Source of the DNA: Pseudomonas koreensis | GTDB lineage: Bacteria > Pseudomonadota > Gammaproteobacteria > Pseudomonadales > Pseudomonadaceae | DNA length: 64,000 bases | NCBI RefSeq assembly: GCF_025447595.1 | Contig: NZ_JAOEJU010000004.1 | Span: forward strand, 186,001 to 250,000 | Reading direction: 5' to 3' | Shown here: piece after piece, positions 9,209 to 18,703 of the stretch | Position numbering within the stretch: the first letter of the stretch is position 1 | How the letters are laid out: each line of letters starts with the position of its first letter | Translations under genes and position numbers: made by a program | The notes under the pieces: model-generated | The model's input: only the letters and a program-made list of their open reading frames with translations | The model's database searches: none | Told to the model about the DNA's origin: nothing

Positions 9209-10435
9209 ATGCCCGCGACATTGTCCTTTTCCCTTAAACAGGCTCGACGTCTGGCACTGGTTGCCCAAGGGTTTCATGGGCGCCAGCCGCCGGCTGTCAA
9301 AGCCATGCACCTCAACCGGCTGATCGAACGCCTCGGCCTGTTGCAGATCGACTCCGTCAACGCCGTGGTGCGCTCGCACTACCTGCCGCTGTTCTCCCGT
9401 CTCGGTTCCTATTCTGCTGACTTGCTCGACCAGGCTGCCTGGAGTTCGGGGCGACGTCGTTCGCTGTTCGAATACTGGGGCCATGAAGCGTCGTTGCTGC
9501 CGCTGTCGATGTACCCGTTGATGGGCTGGCGCATGCAGCGGGCCAGGCGCGGTGAGGACATCTATCAGCAACTGGCGCGATTCGGCCGCGAGCAACAGGA
9601 GACCATTCGCCGGGTGCTGGCGTCGGTGGAGGAGCAGGGCGCACTGGGCGCCGGCAGCCTTTCGACCCGCGAGGAAAAGGCCGGGCCGTGGTGGGACTGG
9701 AGCGCGGAAAAGCACGCGCTGGAATGGTTGTTCGCCGCTGGCGAGGTCACCGTGGCCGGGCGCCGTGGCTTCGAGCGATTGTATGACTTGCCGGAGCGGG
9801 TGATCCCGGCTTCCGTGCTGCAACGGCCATTGCTCGACGAGGCCGAGGCGCAGCGCGGTTTGCTGTTGCATGCAGCGCAGGCGCTGGGTGTCGGCACAGA
9901 AAAAGACCTGCGTGATTACTTCCGACTGAACCCCTCTGATGCCCGCCCGCGTCTGGCCGAACTGGTCGAGGACGGGCAACTGCTGACCTGCGAAGTCGCC
10001 GGTTGGCGCCAGATCGCTTATTGCCTGCCCGAGCCGAAAATCCCGCGCAAGATCGAGGCCGGTGCATTGCTGTCGCCGTTCGACTCACTGATCTGGGAGC
10101 GCAGCCGGACCGAGCGGCTGTTCGACTTCCGCTATCGGCTGGAGATTTATACGCCGCAGGATAAACGCGTTTACGGCTATTACGTGCTGCCGTTCCTGCA
10201 CAACGAACGGATTGCTGCGCGAGTTGACCTGCGCGCCGAACGGGCGGCGGGGCGATTGGCAGTGCATGCGGTACACGAGGAAGAAACCGGACTGGATGAC
10301 GCGGGGATGCTGGCACTGGCGCTGAACTTGCGGCGCATGGCGGACTGGTTGGGGCTTGAGCAGGTGCAGCTCAATTGTCAGCGGGAAAGCGCGGGTCGGC
10401 TCCGGATGGCTATGGTTCAGATTGGCTGCGACTGA
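9209..10435 (+). CDS. YcaQ-type DNA interstrand-crosslink glycosylase
   Basis: A 408-residue winged-helix protein of the YcaQ/AlkZ (HTH_42) superfamily. The start is MPATLSFSLKQA, preceded by TGGAGGT. Residues around 45-60 hold LQIDSVNAVVRSHYLPLFSR, in which QID matches the catalytic QxD motif of E. coli YcaQ-type enzymes, not the QxQ motif of AlkZ. Such enzymes remove N7-alkylguanine bases and unhook interstrand crosslinks. SPFDSLIWERSRTERLFDF near the C-terminus is also typical. It appears monocistronic. Confidence 0.85.
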   Translation: MPATLSFSLKQARRLALVAQGFHGRQPPAVKAMHLNRLIERLGLLQIDSVNAVVRSHYLPLFSRLGSYSADLLDQAAWSSGRRRSLFEYWGHEASLLPLSMYPLMGWRMQRARRGEDIYQQLARFGREQQETIRRVLASVEEQGALGAGSLSTREEKAGPWWDWSAEKHALEWLFAAGEVTVAGRRGFERLYDLPERVIPASVLQRPLLDEAEAQRGLLLHAAQALGVGTEKDLRDYFRLNPSDARPRLAELVEDGQLLTCEVAGWRQIAYCLPEPKIPRKIEAGALLSPFDSLIWERSRTERLFDFRYRLEIYTPQDKRVYGYYVLPFLHNERIAARVDLRAERAAGRLAVHAVHEEETGLDDAGMLALALNLRRMADWLGLEQVQLNCQRESAGRLRMAMVQIGCD

Positions 10436-10436
10436 A

Positions 10437-10542
10437 CCGGCCTCATCGCTGGCAAGCCAGCTCCCACAGTGACCGAGTCGTTCACAAACTAAATGTACGA
10501 CATCGATCCTGTGGGAGCCGGGCTTGCCCGCGATGAGGCCTG
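10437..10542. repeat. REP doublet (REPIN)
   Basis: Two inverted Pseudomonas REP palindromes face each other: GGCAAGCCAGCTCCCACAGT at 10451-10470 and GTGGGAGCCGGGCTTGCC at 10511-10528, inside a larger imperfect inverted repeat (CCGGCCTCATCGC ... GCGATGAGGCC). They lie between two convergent genes, the usual place for such elements. Confidence 0.9.
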
Positions 10543-10566
10543 ATCAAACAATGAAGGTGTCCGAAC

Positions 10567-11913
10567 TTAGCGGCGAACCTGCTTCAGCGTCTCGGCGATC
10601 AAGAACGCCAGTTCCAGCGACTGATCGGCATTCATCCGTGGGTCGCAGTGGGTGTGATAACGATCCGACAAGCCATCTTCAGTGATCGGCCGCGCGCCAC
10701 CGATGCACTCGGTGACGTTTTGCCCGGTCATCTCGATGTGGATGCCGCCGGCGTAGCTGCCTTCCGCTTCATGAACCTGGAAGAACTGCTTCACCTCGCC
10801 AAGGATCTGCGCGAAGTCGCGGGTCTTGTAGCCGCTGCTGGCCTTGATGGTGTTGCCGTGCATCGGGTCGGAACTCCACAGCACCTGCTTGCCTTCGCGC
10901 TGCACCGCACGGATCAGCGCCGGCAGGTGATCGCCGACCTTGTTCGCGCCCATCCGGGCGATCAGGTTGAGGCGGCCCGGATCGTTGTCCGGGTTGAGCA
11001 CGTCAATCAGGCGGATCAGGTCGTCGGGGTTCATGCTCGGGCCGACTTTGACGCCGATAGGGTTGTTCACCCCGCGCAGGAATTCGACGTGGGCGCCGTC
11101 GAGCTGACGGGTGCGGTCGCCGATCCACAGCATGTGCGCCGAGCAATCGTAGTAATCGTTGGTCAGGCTGTCGCGGCGCACGAAGGCTTCTTCGTAGTTC
11201 AACAGCAGCGCTTCGTGGGCAGTGAAGAAACTGGTTTCGCGCAGTTGCGGCGAGCTGTCCATGCCGCAGGCACGCATGAACGCCAGGGTTTCATCGATAC
11301 GGTCGGCGAGGTGGCTGTATTTCTCGGCCAACGCCGAGTTGGCGATGAAATCGAGGTTCCACTTGTGCACCTGATGCAGGTCGGCAAAGCCGCCCTGAGC
11401 GAAGGCGCGCAGCAGGTTGAGGGTGGCGGTGGACTGGTGATAGGACTGCAGCAGACGCTCCGGATCCGGTACGCGGCTGGCCGAGTCGAAACCGATGCCG
11501 TTGACGATATCGCCCCGGTAGGCCGGCAGGGTCACGTCGTCGATGGTCTCGTCGTTTGCCGAACGCGGCTTGGCGAACTGGCCGGCCATGCGCCCGACTT
11601 TGACCACCGGGCAACCGGCGGCGAAGGTCATGACGATCGCCATCTGCAGCAACACTTTGAAGGTGTCGCGGATCTTCGCGGCGGAGAATTCTGCGAAGCT
11701 TTCCGCGCAGTCGCCGCCCTGCAGCAGGAACGCCCGGCCCTGGGTGACTTCGGCAAACTGACGACGCAGCTCGCGCGCTTCGCCGGCAAACACCAGCGGC
11801 GGATAGCTGGCCAGCGTCTGCTCGACCTGGCGCAGATGCGCGGCGTCAGGGTATTGGGGTTGTTGCTGGATCGGCAGGGCGCGCCAGCTGTCAGGGCTCC
11901 AGGGTTGGCTCAT
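10567..11913 (-). CDS. Class II 3-deoxy-7-phosphoheptulonate (DAHP) synthase
   Basis: A 448-residue plant-type (class II) DAHP synthase, which condenses phosphoenolpyruvate and erythrose-4-phosphate as the first step of the shikimate pathway. Started at [29 protein letters not shown] carries the metal-binding cysteine, and [26 protein letters not shown] and [20 protein letters not shown] are the substrate-binding motifs. The HxE metal motif ([18 protein letters not shown]) is intact. It is a single gene; no phenazine genes are near, so it is probably the housekeeping enzyme. Confidence 0.93.
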   Translation of the reverse strand: MSQPWSPDSWRALPIQQQPQYPDAAHLRQVEQTLASYPPLVFAGEARELRRQFAEVTQGRAFLLQGGDCAESFAEFSAAKIRDTFKVLLQMAIVMTFAAGCPVVKVGRMAGQFAKPRSANDETIDDVTLPAYRGDIVNGIGFDSASRVPDPERLLQSYHQSTATLNLLRAFAQGGFADLHQVHKWNLDFIANSALAEKYSHLADRIDETLAFMRACGMDSSPQLRETSFFTAHEALLLNYEEAFVRRDSLTNDYYDCSAHMLWIGDRTRQLDGAHVEFLRGVNNPIGVKVGPSMNPDDLIRLIDVLNPDNDPGRLNLIARMGANKVGDHLPALIRAVQREGKQVLWSSDPMHGNTIKASSGYKTRDFAQILGEVKQFFQVHEAEGSYAGGIHIEMTGQNVTECIGGARPITEDGLSDRYHTHCDPRMNADQSLELAFLIAETLKQVRR

Positions 11914-12063
11914 CACGGTCTCTAAGGTTCTACGCACGGACGGCCATGTTAGCAGCAATTAGTGCGTGACCTGCTCCCGCCGCTTCGCCGACAATCGCCG
12001 CTTTGCCACGGCGCCACAGCGGTGCCATCGCGTCACCGCGCCCGGTGACCACCAGGAGACGAA

Positions 12064-12819
12064 ATGACTGAGGAGCGCGTCGAGCTGTTGCTCGCCGAGG
12101 TACAGGATGAGTTCGGCGTGATTCGCGTGCTGGAAGTGGCCGACTACCGCTTTCTGGAGTTCGGCGATGCGATCGAGCAAAGCTGCGTGTTTACCGCTGA
12201 CCCGAGCTGGCTGGAGTACGACTACACCCGGGCGATGCTGATCGGCGCGTTGTGCCATGAGCAACCGGAGAGTGCGCTGTTTCTCGGGCTGGGCGCGGGA
12301 ACGCTGACCCAGGCCTGCCTCAAGTTCCTGCCGCTGGAAGATGTCGAAGCCATCGAGCTGCGCCCGGACGTACCGCGTCTGGCCATCGAATACCTCGGGC
12401 TGGATGACGATCCACGGCTATACATCCGTGTCGGCGATGCCCTTGAGCTGTTGCCGACCGCTGAACCTGCGGATCTGATCTTCGTTGACCTGTACACCGA
12501 TGTCGGCCCCGGTGCCGGGCACCTTGCGTGGAATTTCCTGGGGGACTGTCAGAAACGTCTGAATCCTGGCGGCTGGCTGGTGATCAACCAGTGGGCCACC
12601 GATGACGGCAAACCCTTGGGCGCGGCGCTGCTGCGCGGGCTCTATCACCGGCATTACTGGGAACTGCCGGTGAAGGAGGGCAACGTGATTCTGATCGTGC
12701 CGGCGGATCTCGATCAGGTGCTGGACATGCAGGCGCTGACTGCCCGGGCTGAAGCGCTGGCGCCGAAGCTGGGTTATTCGCTGGCGTCGTTGATCAAGGC
12801 GATTCGCCCGGCGACATGA
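12064..12819 (+). CDS. Spermidine-synthase-like methyltransferase-fold protein
   Basis: A 251-residue protein with the Rossmann fold of spermidine synthases. The glycine loop reads SALFLGLGAGTLTQACLKFL, in place of the IGGGDG of true aminopropyltransferases, then AIELRPDVPRLAIEYLGL and DLIFVDLYTDVGPG. The reduced glycine loop, and no speD nearby, argue against a simple spermidine synthase. CAGGAG precedes the ATG. The gene is convergent with the crotonase gene, with REP elements between. Confidence 0.7.
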   Translation: MTEERVELLLAEVQDEFGVIRVLEVADYRFLEFGDAIEQSCVFTADPSWLEYDYTRAMLIGALCHEQPESALFLGLGAGTLTQACLKFLPLEDVEAIELRPDVPRLAIEYLGLDDDPRLYIRVGDALELLPTAEPADLIFVDLYTDVGPGAGHLAWNFLGDCQKRLNPGGWLVINQWATDDGKPLGAALLRGLYHRHYWELPVKEGNVILIVPADLDQVLDMQALTARAEALAPKLGYSLASLIKAIRPAT

Positions 12820-12832
12820 TTCGCTGAATGTA

Positions 12833-12938
12833 CCGGCCTCTTCGCGGGCAAGCCCGCTCCCACACTGATCGAGTCGTTCATAGGTTCTGTGTACGGCGCG
12901 AAACCTGTGGGAGCGGGCTTGCCCGCGAAGGCGGCGCT
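12833..12938. repeat. REP doublet (REPIN)
   Basis: Facing copies GCGGGCAAGCCCGCTCCCAC (12851-12870) and GTGGGAGCGGGCTTGCCCGC (12908-12927) flank a 37-bp spacer. They lie between two convergent genes. This is the most canonical REP pair of the window. Confidence 0.9.
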
Positions 12939-12954
12939 ATGACCGCCACCCATT

Positions 12955-13746
12955 TCAGATCCCTTTGAATATACCGGGTCGCCGCTCCACCAGCGAACGC
13001 ACACCTTCCTTGGCGTCCTCAGTGGACAGCAACTTCTTCACCAGCGGCGGCAATCCCTGCGCCGCTGCGGTCTCGCCTTCATAGCGCGCCTGGCGCGCTG
13101 ACATCAGCGTCGCCTGCACGCCAAGCGGCGCCTGTCGGGCGATCCGTTCGGCCAACTCGATGGCGCGCGGCAACAAATCTTCACTGGCCATGACTTCCTG
13201 CACCAGACCCAGGCGCAAGGCATCGTGGGCATCGAACTCGTCACCGGTCAGCAGCCAGCGCATCGCGTTGCCCCAGCCGGCTATCTGATGAAAGCGCAAC
13301 GTCGCACCGCCGAACGGAAAGATCCCGCGCTGCACTTCCATCTGCGCGAATCGAGTGTTGCTCGCGCACAGGTTGATGTCAGCAGCGAGCATCAATTCGA
13401 TGCCGATGGTCAGGCAATAACCCTGCGCCGCGACGATCACCGGTTTGCTGACCCGTGGCCCGACGAACACGCCCCATGGATCGCAACCGCCGGGCGGCAC
13501 CTGCCAGCCTTGGGCGAGGGCAGAACTGGCGTTGACCAGATCGAGCCCGGCGGTGAAATGCTCACCATGCCCGAACACCACCGCCACCCGGGCGTCGCTG
13601 TCGGCCTCGAATTCGCCGTAGGCCAGAGCCAGATCGTTGAGCAGGTCGAGGTCGAAGGCATTGCGCTTGGCGGCGCGGTCCAGGCCGATCAAATGCACGT
13701 GACCGTGACGCGCACGGCTCACGCGGCCGGGGCAGGGCTGATTCAT
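12955..13746 (-). CDS. Crotonase/enoyl-CoA hydratase family protein
   Basis: A 263-residue crotonase started at MNQPCPGRVSRA, preceded by GAGGAAA. The oxyanion-hole segments are GHGEHFTAGLDLVN (around residue 60) and VIVAAQGYCLTIGIELMLAA (around 105). Catalytic acids typical of hydratases (Glu144/Glu164 of rat crotonase) are not both obvious: MEVQRGIFPFGGATLRF and the following helix lack a clear second Glu. It may therefore be an isomerase or another crotonase-fold activity. An extended frame continues to 13935 without a ribosome-binding site. Confidence 0.8.
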   Translation of the reverse strand: MNQPCPGRVSRARHGHVHLIGLDRAAKRNAFDLDLLNDLALAYGEFEADSDARVAVVFGHGEHFTAGLDLVNASSALAQGWQVPPGGCDPWGVFVGPRVSKPVIVAAQGYCLTIGIELMLAADINLCASNTRFAQMEVQRGIFPFGGATLRFHQIAGWGNAMRWLLTGDEFDAHDALRLGLVQEVMASEDLLPRAIELAERIARQAPLGVQATLMSARQARYEGETAAAQGLPPLVKKLLSTEDAKEGVRSLVERRPGIFKGI

Positions 13747-13942
13747 GGGTGTTTCCTCGCAGGGGAAGAAAGGGTGCAGCGACCAGATGCCGCACGTCGG
13801 TGAATCGTTTAAGCGCCATCGCCCGCAGGGCCGGGGTCTTTGAAAAATAGACCTTTGCCCGATTATCCGCAAAACCCCGTTACACAGCGGTGACAACTGC
13901 ATTTCACCGATAAAAAAAGCTCCCTTTTTGGGCAAATTCCGG

Positions 13943-14168
13943 TATAGTGCGCGCCGGCCTTTAACCGGGCCGCGTTTAGGTAGCGCAATTCCCCGAAGTC
14001 AGCTTCGGCTGCACGTCCGCACTGCGGGCTCTTCCTTGACGATTCTTTTTCATTCATTCGTTTTCGCAAATCCCCGCCGACAAAGCTGCCAGGGCGACTC
14101 TTGAGTCTCAACACGGCATGTGCAGCTTTGGAGCATGGGTCTTTGCGGATGCACTTAGAGGCAGACCC
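13943..14168 (+). promoter_or_regulatory. Promoter and long structured 5' leader of deaD
   Basis: A strong -10 hexamer TATAGT (13943-13948) predicts a transcript starting near 13955 and a leader of about 215 nt. The leader holds several perfect hairpins: CCGAAG/CTTCGG (13993-13998 with 14003-14008), CAAAGCTGC/GCAGCTTTG (14081-14089 with 14122-14130, enclosing GACT/AGTC), and CATGGGTCT/AGACCCATG (14134-14142 with 14163-14171). The last stem contains the start codon, and the only Shine-Dalgarno-like AGAGG lies in its loop. No -35 box is obvious. The stems are exact in the sequence; regulation is inferred. Confidence 0.65.
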
Positions 14169-15842
14169 ATGACCCAGGAAATCGGCGGCTTCGCCGCTCT
14201 TGAACTTCATCCCAATATTGTCGCTGCAGTAGTCGCTACCGGCTATGAAGAGCCTTCGGCCATTCAGCAGCAGTCGATCCCGATCATCCTCGCCGGTCAC
14301 GATATGATTGGTCAGGCGCAAACCGGTACCGGTAAAACCGCTGCCTTTGCCCTGCCTATCCTGCACCGCATTGATCCGTCCAAGCGCGAGCCGCAAGCTC
14401 TGATCCTGGCCCCAACTCGTGAGTTGGCGCTGCAAGTTGCAACCGCTTTCGAAACCTACGCCAAGCAAATGCCGGGCGTGACTGTTGTGGCTGTCTACGG
14501 CGGCGCGCCGATGGGCCCACAATTGAAAGCAATCCGTAATGGCGCACAGATCGTTGTCGCCACTCCGGGCCGTCTGTGCGACCACCTGCGTCGCGACGAA
14601 AAAGTACTGCAGACCGTGAACCACCTGGTTCTCGACGAAGCAGACGAAATGCTCAAACTGGGCTTCATGGACGACCTCGAAGTCATCTTCAAGGCCATGC
14701 CGGAAACCCGTCAGACCGTATTGTTCTCGGCGACCCTGCCGCAATCGATCCGTGCCATCGCCGAGCGTCACCTGCGCGATCCAAAGCACGTGAAGATCCA
14801 GAGCAAAACCCAGACCGTTACCGCGATCGAACAGGCTCACCTGTTGGTTCACGCTGACCAGAAGACTTCTGCCGTTCTCAGCTTGCTGGAAGTGGAAGAC
14901 TTCGACGCTCTGATCATGTTCGTGCGCACCAAGCAAGCGACCCTGGATCTGGCCAGCGCCCTCGACGCCAAAGGCTACAAAGCCGCTGCGTTGAACGGCG
15001 ACATCGCCCAGAACCAGCGTGAGCGCGTGATCGACTCGCTGAAAGATGGCCGTCTGGACATCGTTGTAGCGACCGACGTAGCCGCCCGTGGTCTGGACGT
15101 TCCGCGCATCACCCACGTGTTCAACGTGGACATGCCGTACGATCCGGAATCCTACGTGCACCGTATCGGCCGTACCGGCCGTGCCGGTCGCGAAGGCCGC
15201 GCGCTGTTGCTGGTGACGCCACGTGAGCGCCGCATGCTGCAGGTAATCGAGCGTGTAACCGGTCAGAAAGTTGCCGAAGTGCGTCTGCCGGACGCCCAGG
15301 CTGTTCTCGATGCCCGCATCAAGAAACTGACCAACAGCCTGTCGCCGCTGGTGGCTGACGCCGAATCGACTCACGGTGATCTGCTGGATCGCCTGACCGC
15401 CGACATCGGTTGCACCCCGCGTGCCCTGGCTGCCGCTCTGCTGCGCAAGGCCACCAATGGTCAGGCGCTGAACCTGGCAGCGATCGAGAAGGAACGTCCA
15501 CTGGTGCCGAACAGCGCGCCACGTGGCGACCGTCCTGAGCGTTCCGGTGATCGTCCGGACCGTGGTGATCGTGAGCGTCGTGCGCCGATGCCGCTGGGCG
15601 AAGGCCGTGCCCGTTGCCGTACCGCGCTGGGCGCGCGTGACGGTATCGCCGCGAAAAACCTGCTGGGCGCCATCCTCAACGAAGGTGGTCTGGCACGTGA
15701 AGCCATCGGTCGCATCCAGGTGCGTGACAGCTTCAGCCTCGTCGAGCTCCCGGAAGATGGTCTGGACAAACTCCTGACCAAGCTGAAGGACACTCGCGTT
15801 GCCGGCAAGCAGCTGAAACTGCGTCGCTACCGCGAAGATTGA
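14169..15842 (+). CDS. deaD: DEAD-box RNA helicase DeaD/CsdA
   Basis: A 557-residue ATP-dependent RNA helicase. The helicase core shows motif Q (GYEEPSAIQQQSIPIILAGH), Walker A AQTGTGKT, PTRELA, TPGR, DEAD (VLDEADEML), SAT, and motif VI YVHRIGRTGRAGR. The C-terminal ~80 residues form the DbpA-like RNA-binding domain seen in CsdA, after a short RPERSGDRPDRGDRERR linker. DeaD acts in ribosome assembly and mRNA unwinding at low temperature. An in-frame upstream ATG at 14118 would add 17 residues, but the conserved protein starts at MTQEIGGFAAL. A terminator follows. Confidence 0.93.
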   Translation: MTQEIGGFAALELHPNIVAAVVATGYEEPSAIQQQSIPIILAGHDMIGQAQTGTGKTAAFALPILHRIDPSKREPQALILAPTRELALQVATAFETYAKQMPGVTVVAVYGGAPMGPQLKAIRNGAQIVVATPGRLCDHLRRDEKVLQTVNHLVLDEADEMLKLGFMDDLEVIFKAMPETRQTVLFSATLPQSIRAIAERHLRDPKHVKIQSKTQTVTAIEQAHLLVHADQKTSAVLSLLEVEDFDALIMFVRTKQATLDLASALDAKGYKAAALNGDIAQNQRERVIDSLKDGRLDIVVATDVAARGLDVPRITHVFNVDMPYDPESYVHRIGRTGRAGREGRALLLVTPRERRMLQVIERVTGQKVAEVRLPDAQAVLDARIKKLTNSLSPLVADAESTHGDLLDRLTADIGCTPRALAAALLRKATNGQALNLAAIEKERPLVPNSAPRGDRPERSGDRPDRGDRERRAPMPLGEGRARCRTALGARDGIAAKNLLGAILNEGGLAREAIGRIQVRDSFSLVELPEDGLDKLLTKLKDTRVAGKQLKLRRYRED

Positions 15843-15870
15843 TCCGCCCCTGGGCTGATTGATCGAACAT

Positions 15871-15903
15871 AAAAAATCTCCGACTGGTTCGGGGATTTTT
15901 TTT
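15871..15903 (+). terminator. Rho-independent terminator after deaD
   Basis: AAAATCTCCGA and TTCGGGGATTTT form an imperfect stem around a 4-nt loop, ending in a long T-run to 15903. The A-run on the other side suggests it also serves the convergent dioxygenase gene. Confidence 0.85.
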
Positions 15904-15919
15904 GCCTTCGATTTGGGCA

Positions 15920-16696
15920 TCAACCGAAACGGTAGATGTCCATGCCCAGCGCGCCCATGGTGAAACCTTGATGGGCAATGCTGAAGTCGCCGCCAGCGCC
16001 GCCAGCGCCGCGGGCGAAGTACAGCGGCAACAGGTGCTCGTCACTTGGATGGCTGCGCACGGCGTTCGGTGCCTGCTGACGGTAATCGTGCAGGGCGGCT
16101 TCGTCGTTGGCGGCGAGCTTGTCGACAATCCAGTCGCGGAAATCCCGGGCCCACGGCTCGACGCTTTCCGGGCCGGCGTGCCAGTCCAGTTCACGCAGGT
16201 TATGGGTGATGCTGCCGGAGCCGATCAACAGAATGCCCTGATCGCGCAGGCCGGCCAGTGCCTGGCCCACGCGGGTCTGCAACGCCGGGCCGCCACGGCT
16301 GGGCAGGGACACCTGAACCACCGGAATATCGGCCAGCGGGTACATCAGCGACAACGGCACCCAAACGCCGTGATCGAACGGTCGTTGTGGATCGAGGCTC
16401 GCCGGCAGGTTGTTGGCGGTCAACAGGTCGGCAACCTCGCGGGCCAGTTGCGGATTGCCCGGTGCCGGGTACTGAACTTCAAACAGCGCGCGAGGGAAAC
16501 CGCCGAAGTCGTGCCAAGTTTCCGGTTGCGCATGGCTGCTGACCAGTAGCTCATGGCTTTCCCAGTGGGCAGAAACGATGACGATGGCTTTCGGGCGTGG
16601 CAGTTCGGCTGCCAGTTGCGCCAGAGCCGGGCCACTGGCACCGGGCTCCAGCGCCAGCATGGGCGAGCCGTGAGAGATAAACAAGCTGGGAAACAT
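15920..16696 (-). CDS. ygiD: YgiD/LigB-family extradiol dioxygenase (4,5-DOPA type)
   Basis: A 258-residue LigB-superfamily protein starting MFPSLFISHGSPMLALEPG. Zn/Fe-binding and catalytic histidines appear in ISHGSP (residue 9), SAHWESH (about 44), DHGVWVPL (about 120) and GSGSITHNL (about 173), as in plant and E. coli 4,5-DOPA dioxygenases. The E. coli enzyme cleaves the ring of L-DOPA; the physiological substrate in pseudomonads is not known. It is a single gene, divergent from tpm with about 100 bp between. Confidence 0.85.
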   Translation of the reverse strand: MFPSLFISHGSPMLALEPGASGPALAQLAAELPRPKAIVIVSAHWESHELLVSSHAQPETWHDFGGFPRALFEVQYPAPGNPQLAREVADLLTANNLPASLDPQRPFDHGVWVPLSLMYPLADIPVVQVSLPSRGGPALQTRVGQALAGLRDQGILLIGSGSITHNLRELDWHAGPESVEPWARDFRDWIVDKLAANDEAALHDYRQQAPNAVRSHPSDEHLLPLYFARGAGGAGGDFSIAHQGFTMGALGMDIYRFG

Positions 16697-16798
16697 GGAA
16701 GGGTTCCTGAGCGTTAAGATGACTCATCTTCAGTCAGTTCATTGATCTAATTCCAATATAAGTTTTAGCGCCTTTTGATCGAATTCTTAGGAGGATGC

Positions 16799-17452
16799 AT
16801 GCAGCCGGAGTCTTGGCACAAGAAGTGGGAATCGAACCAGATCGGCTTTCACCAGCCTGAGGTGAACCCGTATTTGCAGCGGCATTGGCCCGATCTGGCG
16901 ATCCCGGCGCAAGCGCGTGTGTTGGTGCCGTTGTGCGGTAAAAGTCTGGATCTGCTGTGGCTCGCCGGCCGTGGTCATCAAGTACTCGGCGTCGAGCTGT
17001 CGGAGAAGGCCGTGGACGACTTCTTCCTTGAGCAGCAATTGCAGCCGCAGGTGAGCGAGCAGGGCGGTTTCAAGGTCTATCGCTCTGGCGCGATCGAGTT
17101 GTGGTGCGGGGATTTCTTCTCGCTGACGGCGGCTGACGTGGCGGGTTGCACTGCGCTGTATGACCGGGCGGCAGTGATTGCCTTGCCGCCGTCGATGCGC
17201 GAACGTTATGCGGCGCACCTGCAGAGCATTCTGCCGACGTGCCGAGGGCTCTTGGTGACGCTGGATTACGATCAGTCGCAGATGCCTGGGCCGCCATTTT
17301 CCGTAGACGATGCCGAAGTGCAGCGTTTGCTGGGCAGTGTCTGGCGGGTCGAGAGGCTGGAAGAGCAGGATGTACTCGGTGACAGCTGGAAGTTCGTGCA
17401 GGCCGGCGTTACTCGGCTGGAGGAACGGGTGTACCGGATTTCCGGGGTGTAA
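16799..17452 (+). CDS. tpm: Thiopurine S-methyltransferase
   Basis: A 217-residue SAM-dependent methyltransferase started at [17 protein letters not shown], the typical bacterial TPMT N-terminus; AGGAGG lies 5 bp upstream. SAM-binding segments are [20 protein letters not shown] and [11 protein letters not shown], followed by [11 protein letters not shown] and [18 protein letters not shown]. Bacterial TPMTs methylate thiopurines and also selenium and tellurium oxyanions, giving volatile products. The gene ends 9 bp before a terminator shared with htpX. Confidence 0.93.
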   Translation: MQPESWHKKWESNQIGFHQPEVNPYLQRHWPDLAIPAQARVLVPLCGKSLDLLWLAGRGHQVLGVELSEKAVDDFFLEQQLQPQVSEQGGFKVYRSGAIELWCGDFFSLTAADVAGCTALYDRAAVIALPPSMRERYAAHLQSILPTCRGLLVTLDYDQSQMPGPPFSVDDAEVQRLLGSVWRVERLEEQDVLGDSWKFVQAGVTRLEERVYRISGV

Positions 17453-17461
17453 TCGAAAGAC

Positions 17462-17492
17462 AAAAAAAGGCCCGCATCACTGCGGGCCTTTT
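17462..17492. terminator. Bidirectional terminator between tpm and htpX
   Basis: Perfect 10-bp stem AAGGCCCGCA/TGCGGGCCTT with loop TCAC, flanked by an A-run on the left and a T-run on the right. It can end both the tpm and the convergent htpX transcripts. Confidence 0.92.
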
Positions 17493-17511
17493 CGTTGGTG
17501 CGCCGGTTTGG

Positions 17512-18399
17512 TCAACCGCGACGACGCAGGGCGTCGATACGCTCTTCCAGCGGCGGGTGGCTCATGAACATGCGGGCGAACCCTTGTTTGATGCCACCGT
17601 TGATGCCGAAGGCGTTCAGGGTGTCAGGCATGTGAACCGGCAGGCCCTGTTCGGCGCGCAGGCGTTGCAAGGCGTTGATCATTGCGCCCGTACCGGCCAG
17701 GCGGGCACCGGCATCGTCGGCACGGAACTCGCGTTTACGCGAGAACCACATCACGATCGCGCTGGCCAGAATGCCCAGCACCAGTTCGGCGAAAATGGTC
17801 GCGATGTAGTAGGCCATGCCTTGGCCTTCTTCGTTCTTGAAAATCACCTTGTCGACGAAGTTGCCGATGATCCGCGCAAAGAACATCACGAAGGTGTTCA
17901 CCACGCCCTGGATCAGCGCGAGAGTGACCATGTCGCCGTTGGCCACGTGACCGATCTCGTGGGCCAGCACGGCTCTCACTTCGTCTTCTTTAAAGCGTTC
18001 CAGCAAGCCCTGGCTGACCGCGACCAGCGCGTCGTTCTTGTTCCAGCCAGTGGCGAAGGCGTTTGCTTCATAGGCCGGGAAAATCCCGACTTCGGGCATC
18101 TTGATCCCGGCCTCACGGGACAGTTGCTCGACGGTTTGCAGCAGCCATTGCTCGTGGCGAGTGCGCGGCTGGGTAATGATCTGGGTGCTGGTGCTCATCT
18201 TCGCCATCCACTTGGAGATGAACAGCGAGAACAGGGAACCGGCGAAACCAAAGACTGCACAGAAGACCAGCAGCTGACTGAGGTTGAGATCAACCCCGTT
18301 GGCCGCCATGAACCCGTTGAAGCCGAAAAGGCTCAGGGTGATGCTGGCTATCAGCACGACCGCCAGGTTAGTGGCCAAAAACAGCAGGATGCGCATCAT
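17512..18399 (-). CDS. htpX: HtpX membrane zinc metalloprotease
   Basis: A 295-residue M48B peptidase, an inner-membrane quality-control protease acting with FtsH. Two N-terminal transmembrane segments ([20 protein letters not shown] and the 30-55 region) precede the zinc motif [13 protein letters not shown] (HEIGH near residue 140). Two more hydrophobic segments lie at about 155-210, and the third ligand is Glu in the [12 protein letters not shown] helix. Upstream on its strand, a TATATA element near 18447-18455 may be a promoter; I cannot tell whether it is heat-shock dependent. Confidence 0.95.
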   Translation of the reverse strand: MMRILLFLATNLAVVLIASITLSLFGFNGFMAANGVDLNLSQLLVFCAVFGFAGSLFSLFISKWMAKMSTSTQIITQPRTRHEQWLLQTVEQLSREAGIKMPEVGIFPAYEANAFATGWNKNDALVAVSQGLLERFKEDEVRAVLAHEIGHVANGDMVTLALIQGVVNTFVMFFARIIGNFVDKVIFKNEEGQGMAYYIATIFAELVLGILASAIVMWFSRKREFRADDAGARLAGTGAMINALQRLRAEQGLPVHMPDTLNAFGINGGIKQGFARMFMSHPPLEERIDALRRRG

Positions 18400-18703
18400 G
18401 GTTGTAGAAATCTCCTCAAGCTAAAGTTGTAGCGTTCTGCGGGGTATATAAGGTGCGGCACCGGGCGATTCAACCGAGTGACTATTTCAAACTGTGTCCT
18501 ACACCGGATTCGCGCGGGTAAGAGATATTTCCCACTCGCGAAGACGATTGGGATGACAGGTACACGCTGCCCACGGCTGTTGCCTCAGGCGTGCGTGATC
18601 CGTATGAATCGCAAGTGTAGAAGGTGCTGGAGGAGGGGCTGAGCAGAAGTGTTGCTGAATCAGACAGTGCGCAACGTTCGGGCCGTTGCGCACTGAGCGC
18701 CGG
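18400..18703. other. Intergenic region with strong hairpin downstream of alaA
   Basis: About 300 bp between the htpX start and the alaA stop, without a supportable gene. A perfect 12-bp stem CAGTGCGCAACG/CGTTGCGCACTG (18665-18676 with 18684-18695) begins 9 bp after the alaA stop. It has no U-tract, so it could be a Rho-dependent or 3'-end-protecting structure. The htpX promoter should lie in the left 60 bp. Confidence 0.6.

Noticed and set aside
10437..10542. REP pair as rho-independent terminators
   Set aside because: The pattern is that of REP elements repeated at 12.8, 50.2 and 54.2 kb, without T-runs. They may still affect 3' ends, but they are listed as repeats.
13863..15923. A 686-codon open frame antisense to deaD
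   Set aside because: A frame-mirror effect of the GC-rich codons of deaD. It has low-complexity His/Gln/Thr composition, no ribosome-binding site and no known domain, while deaD on the other strand is unmistakable.
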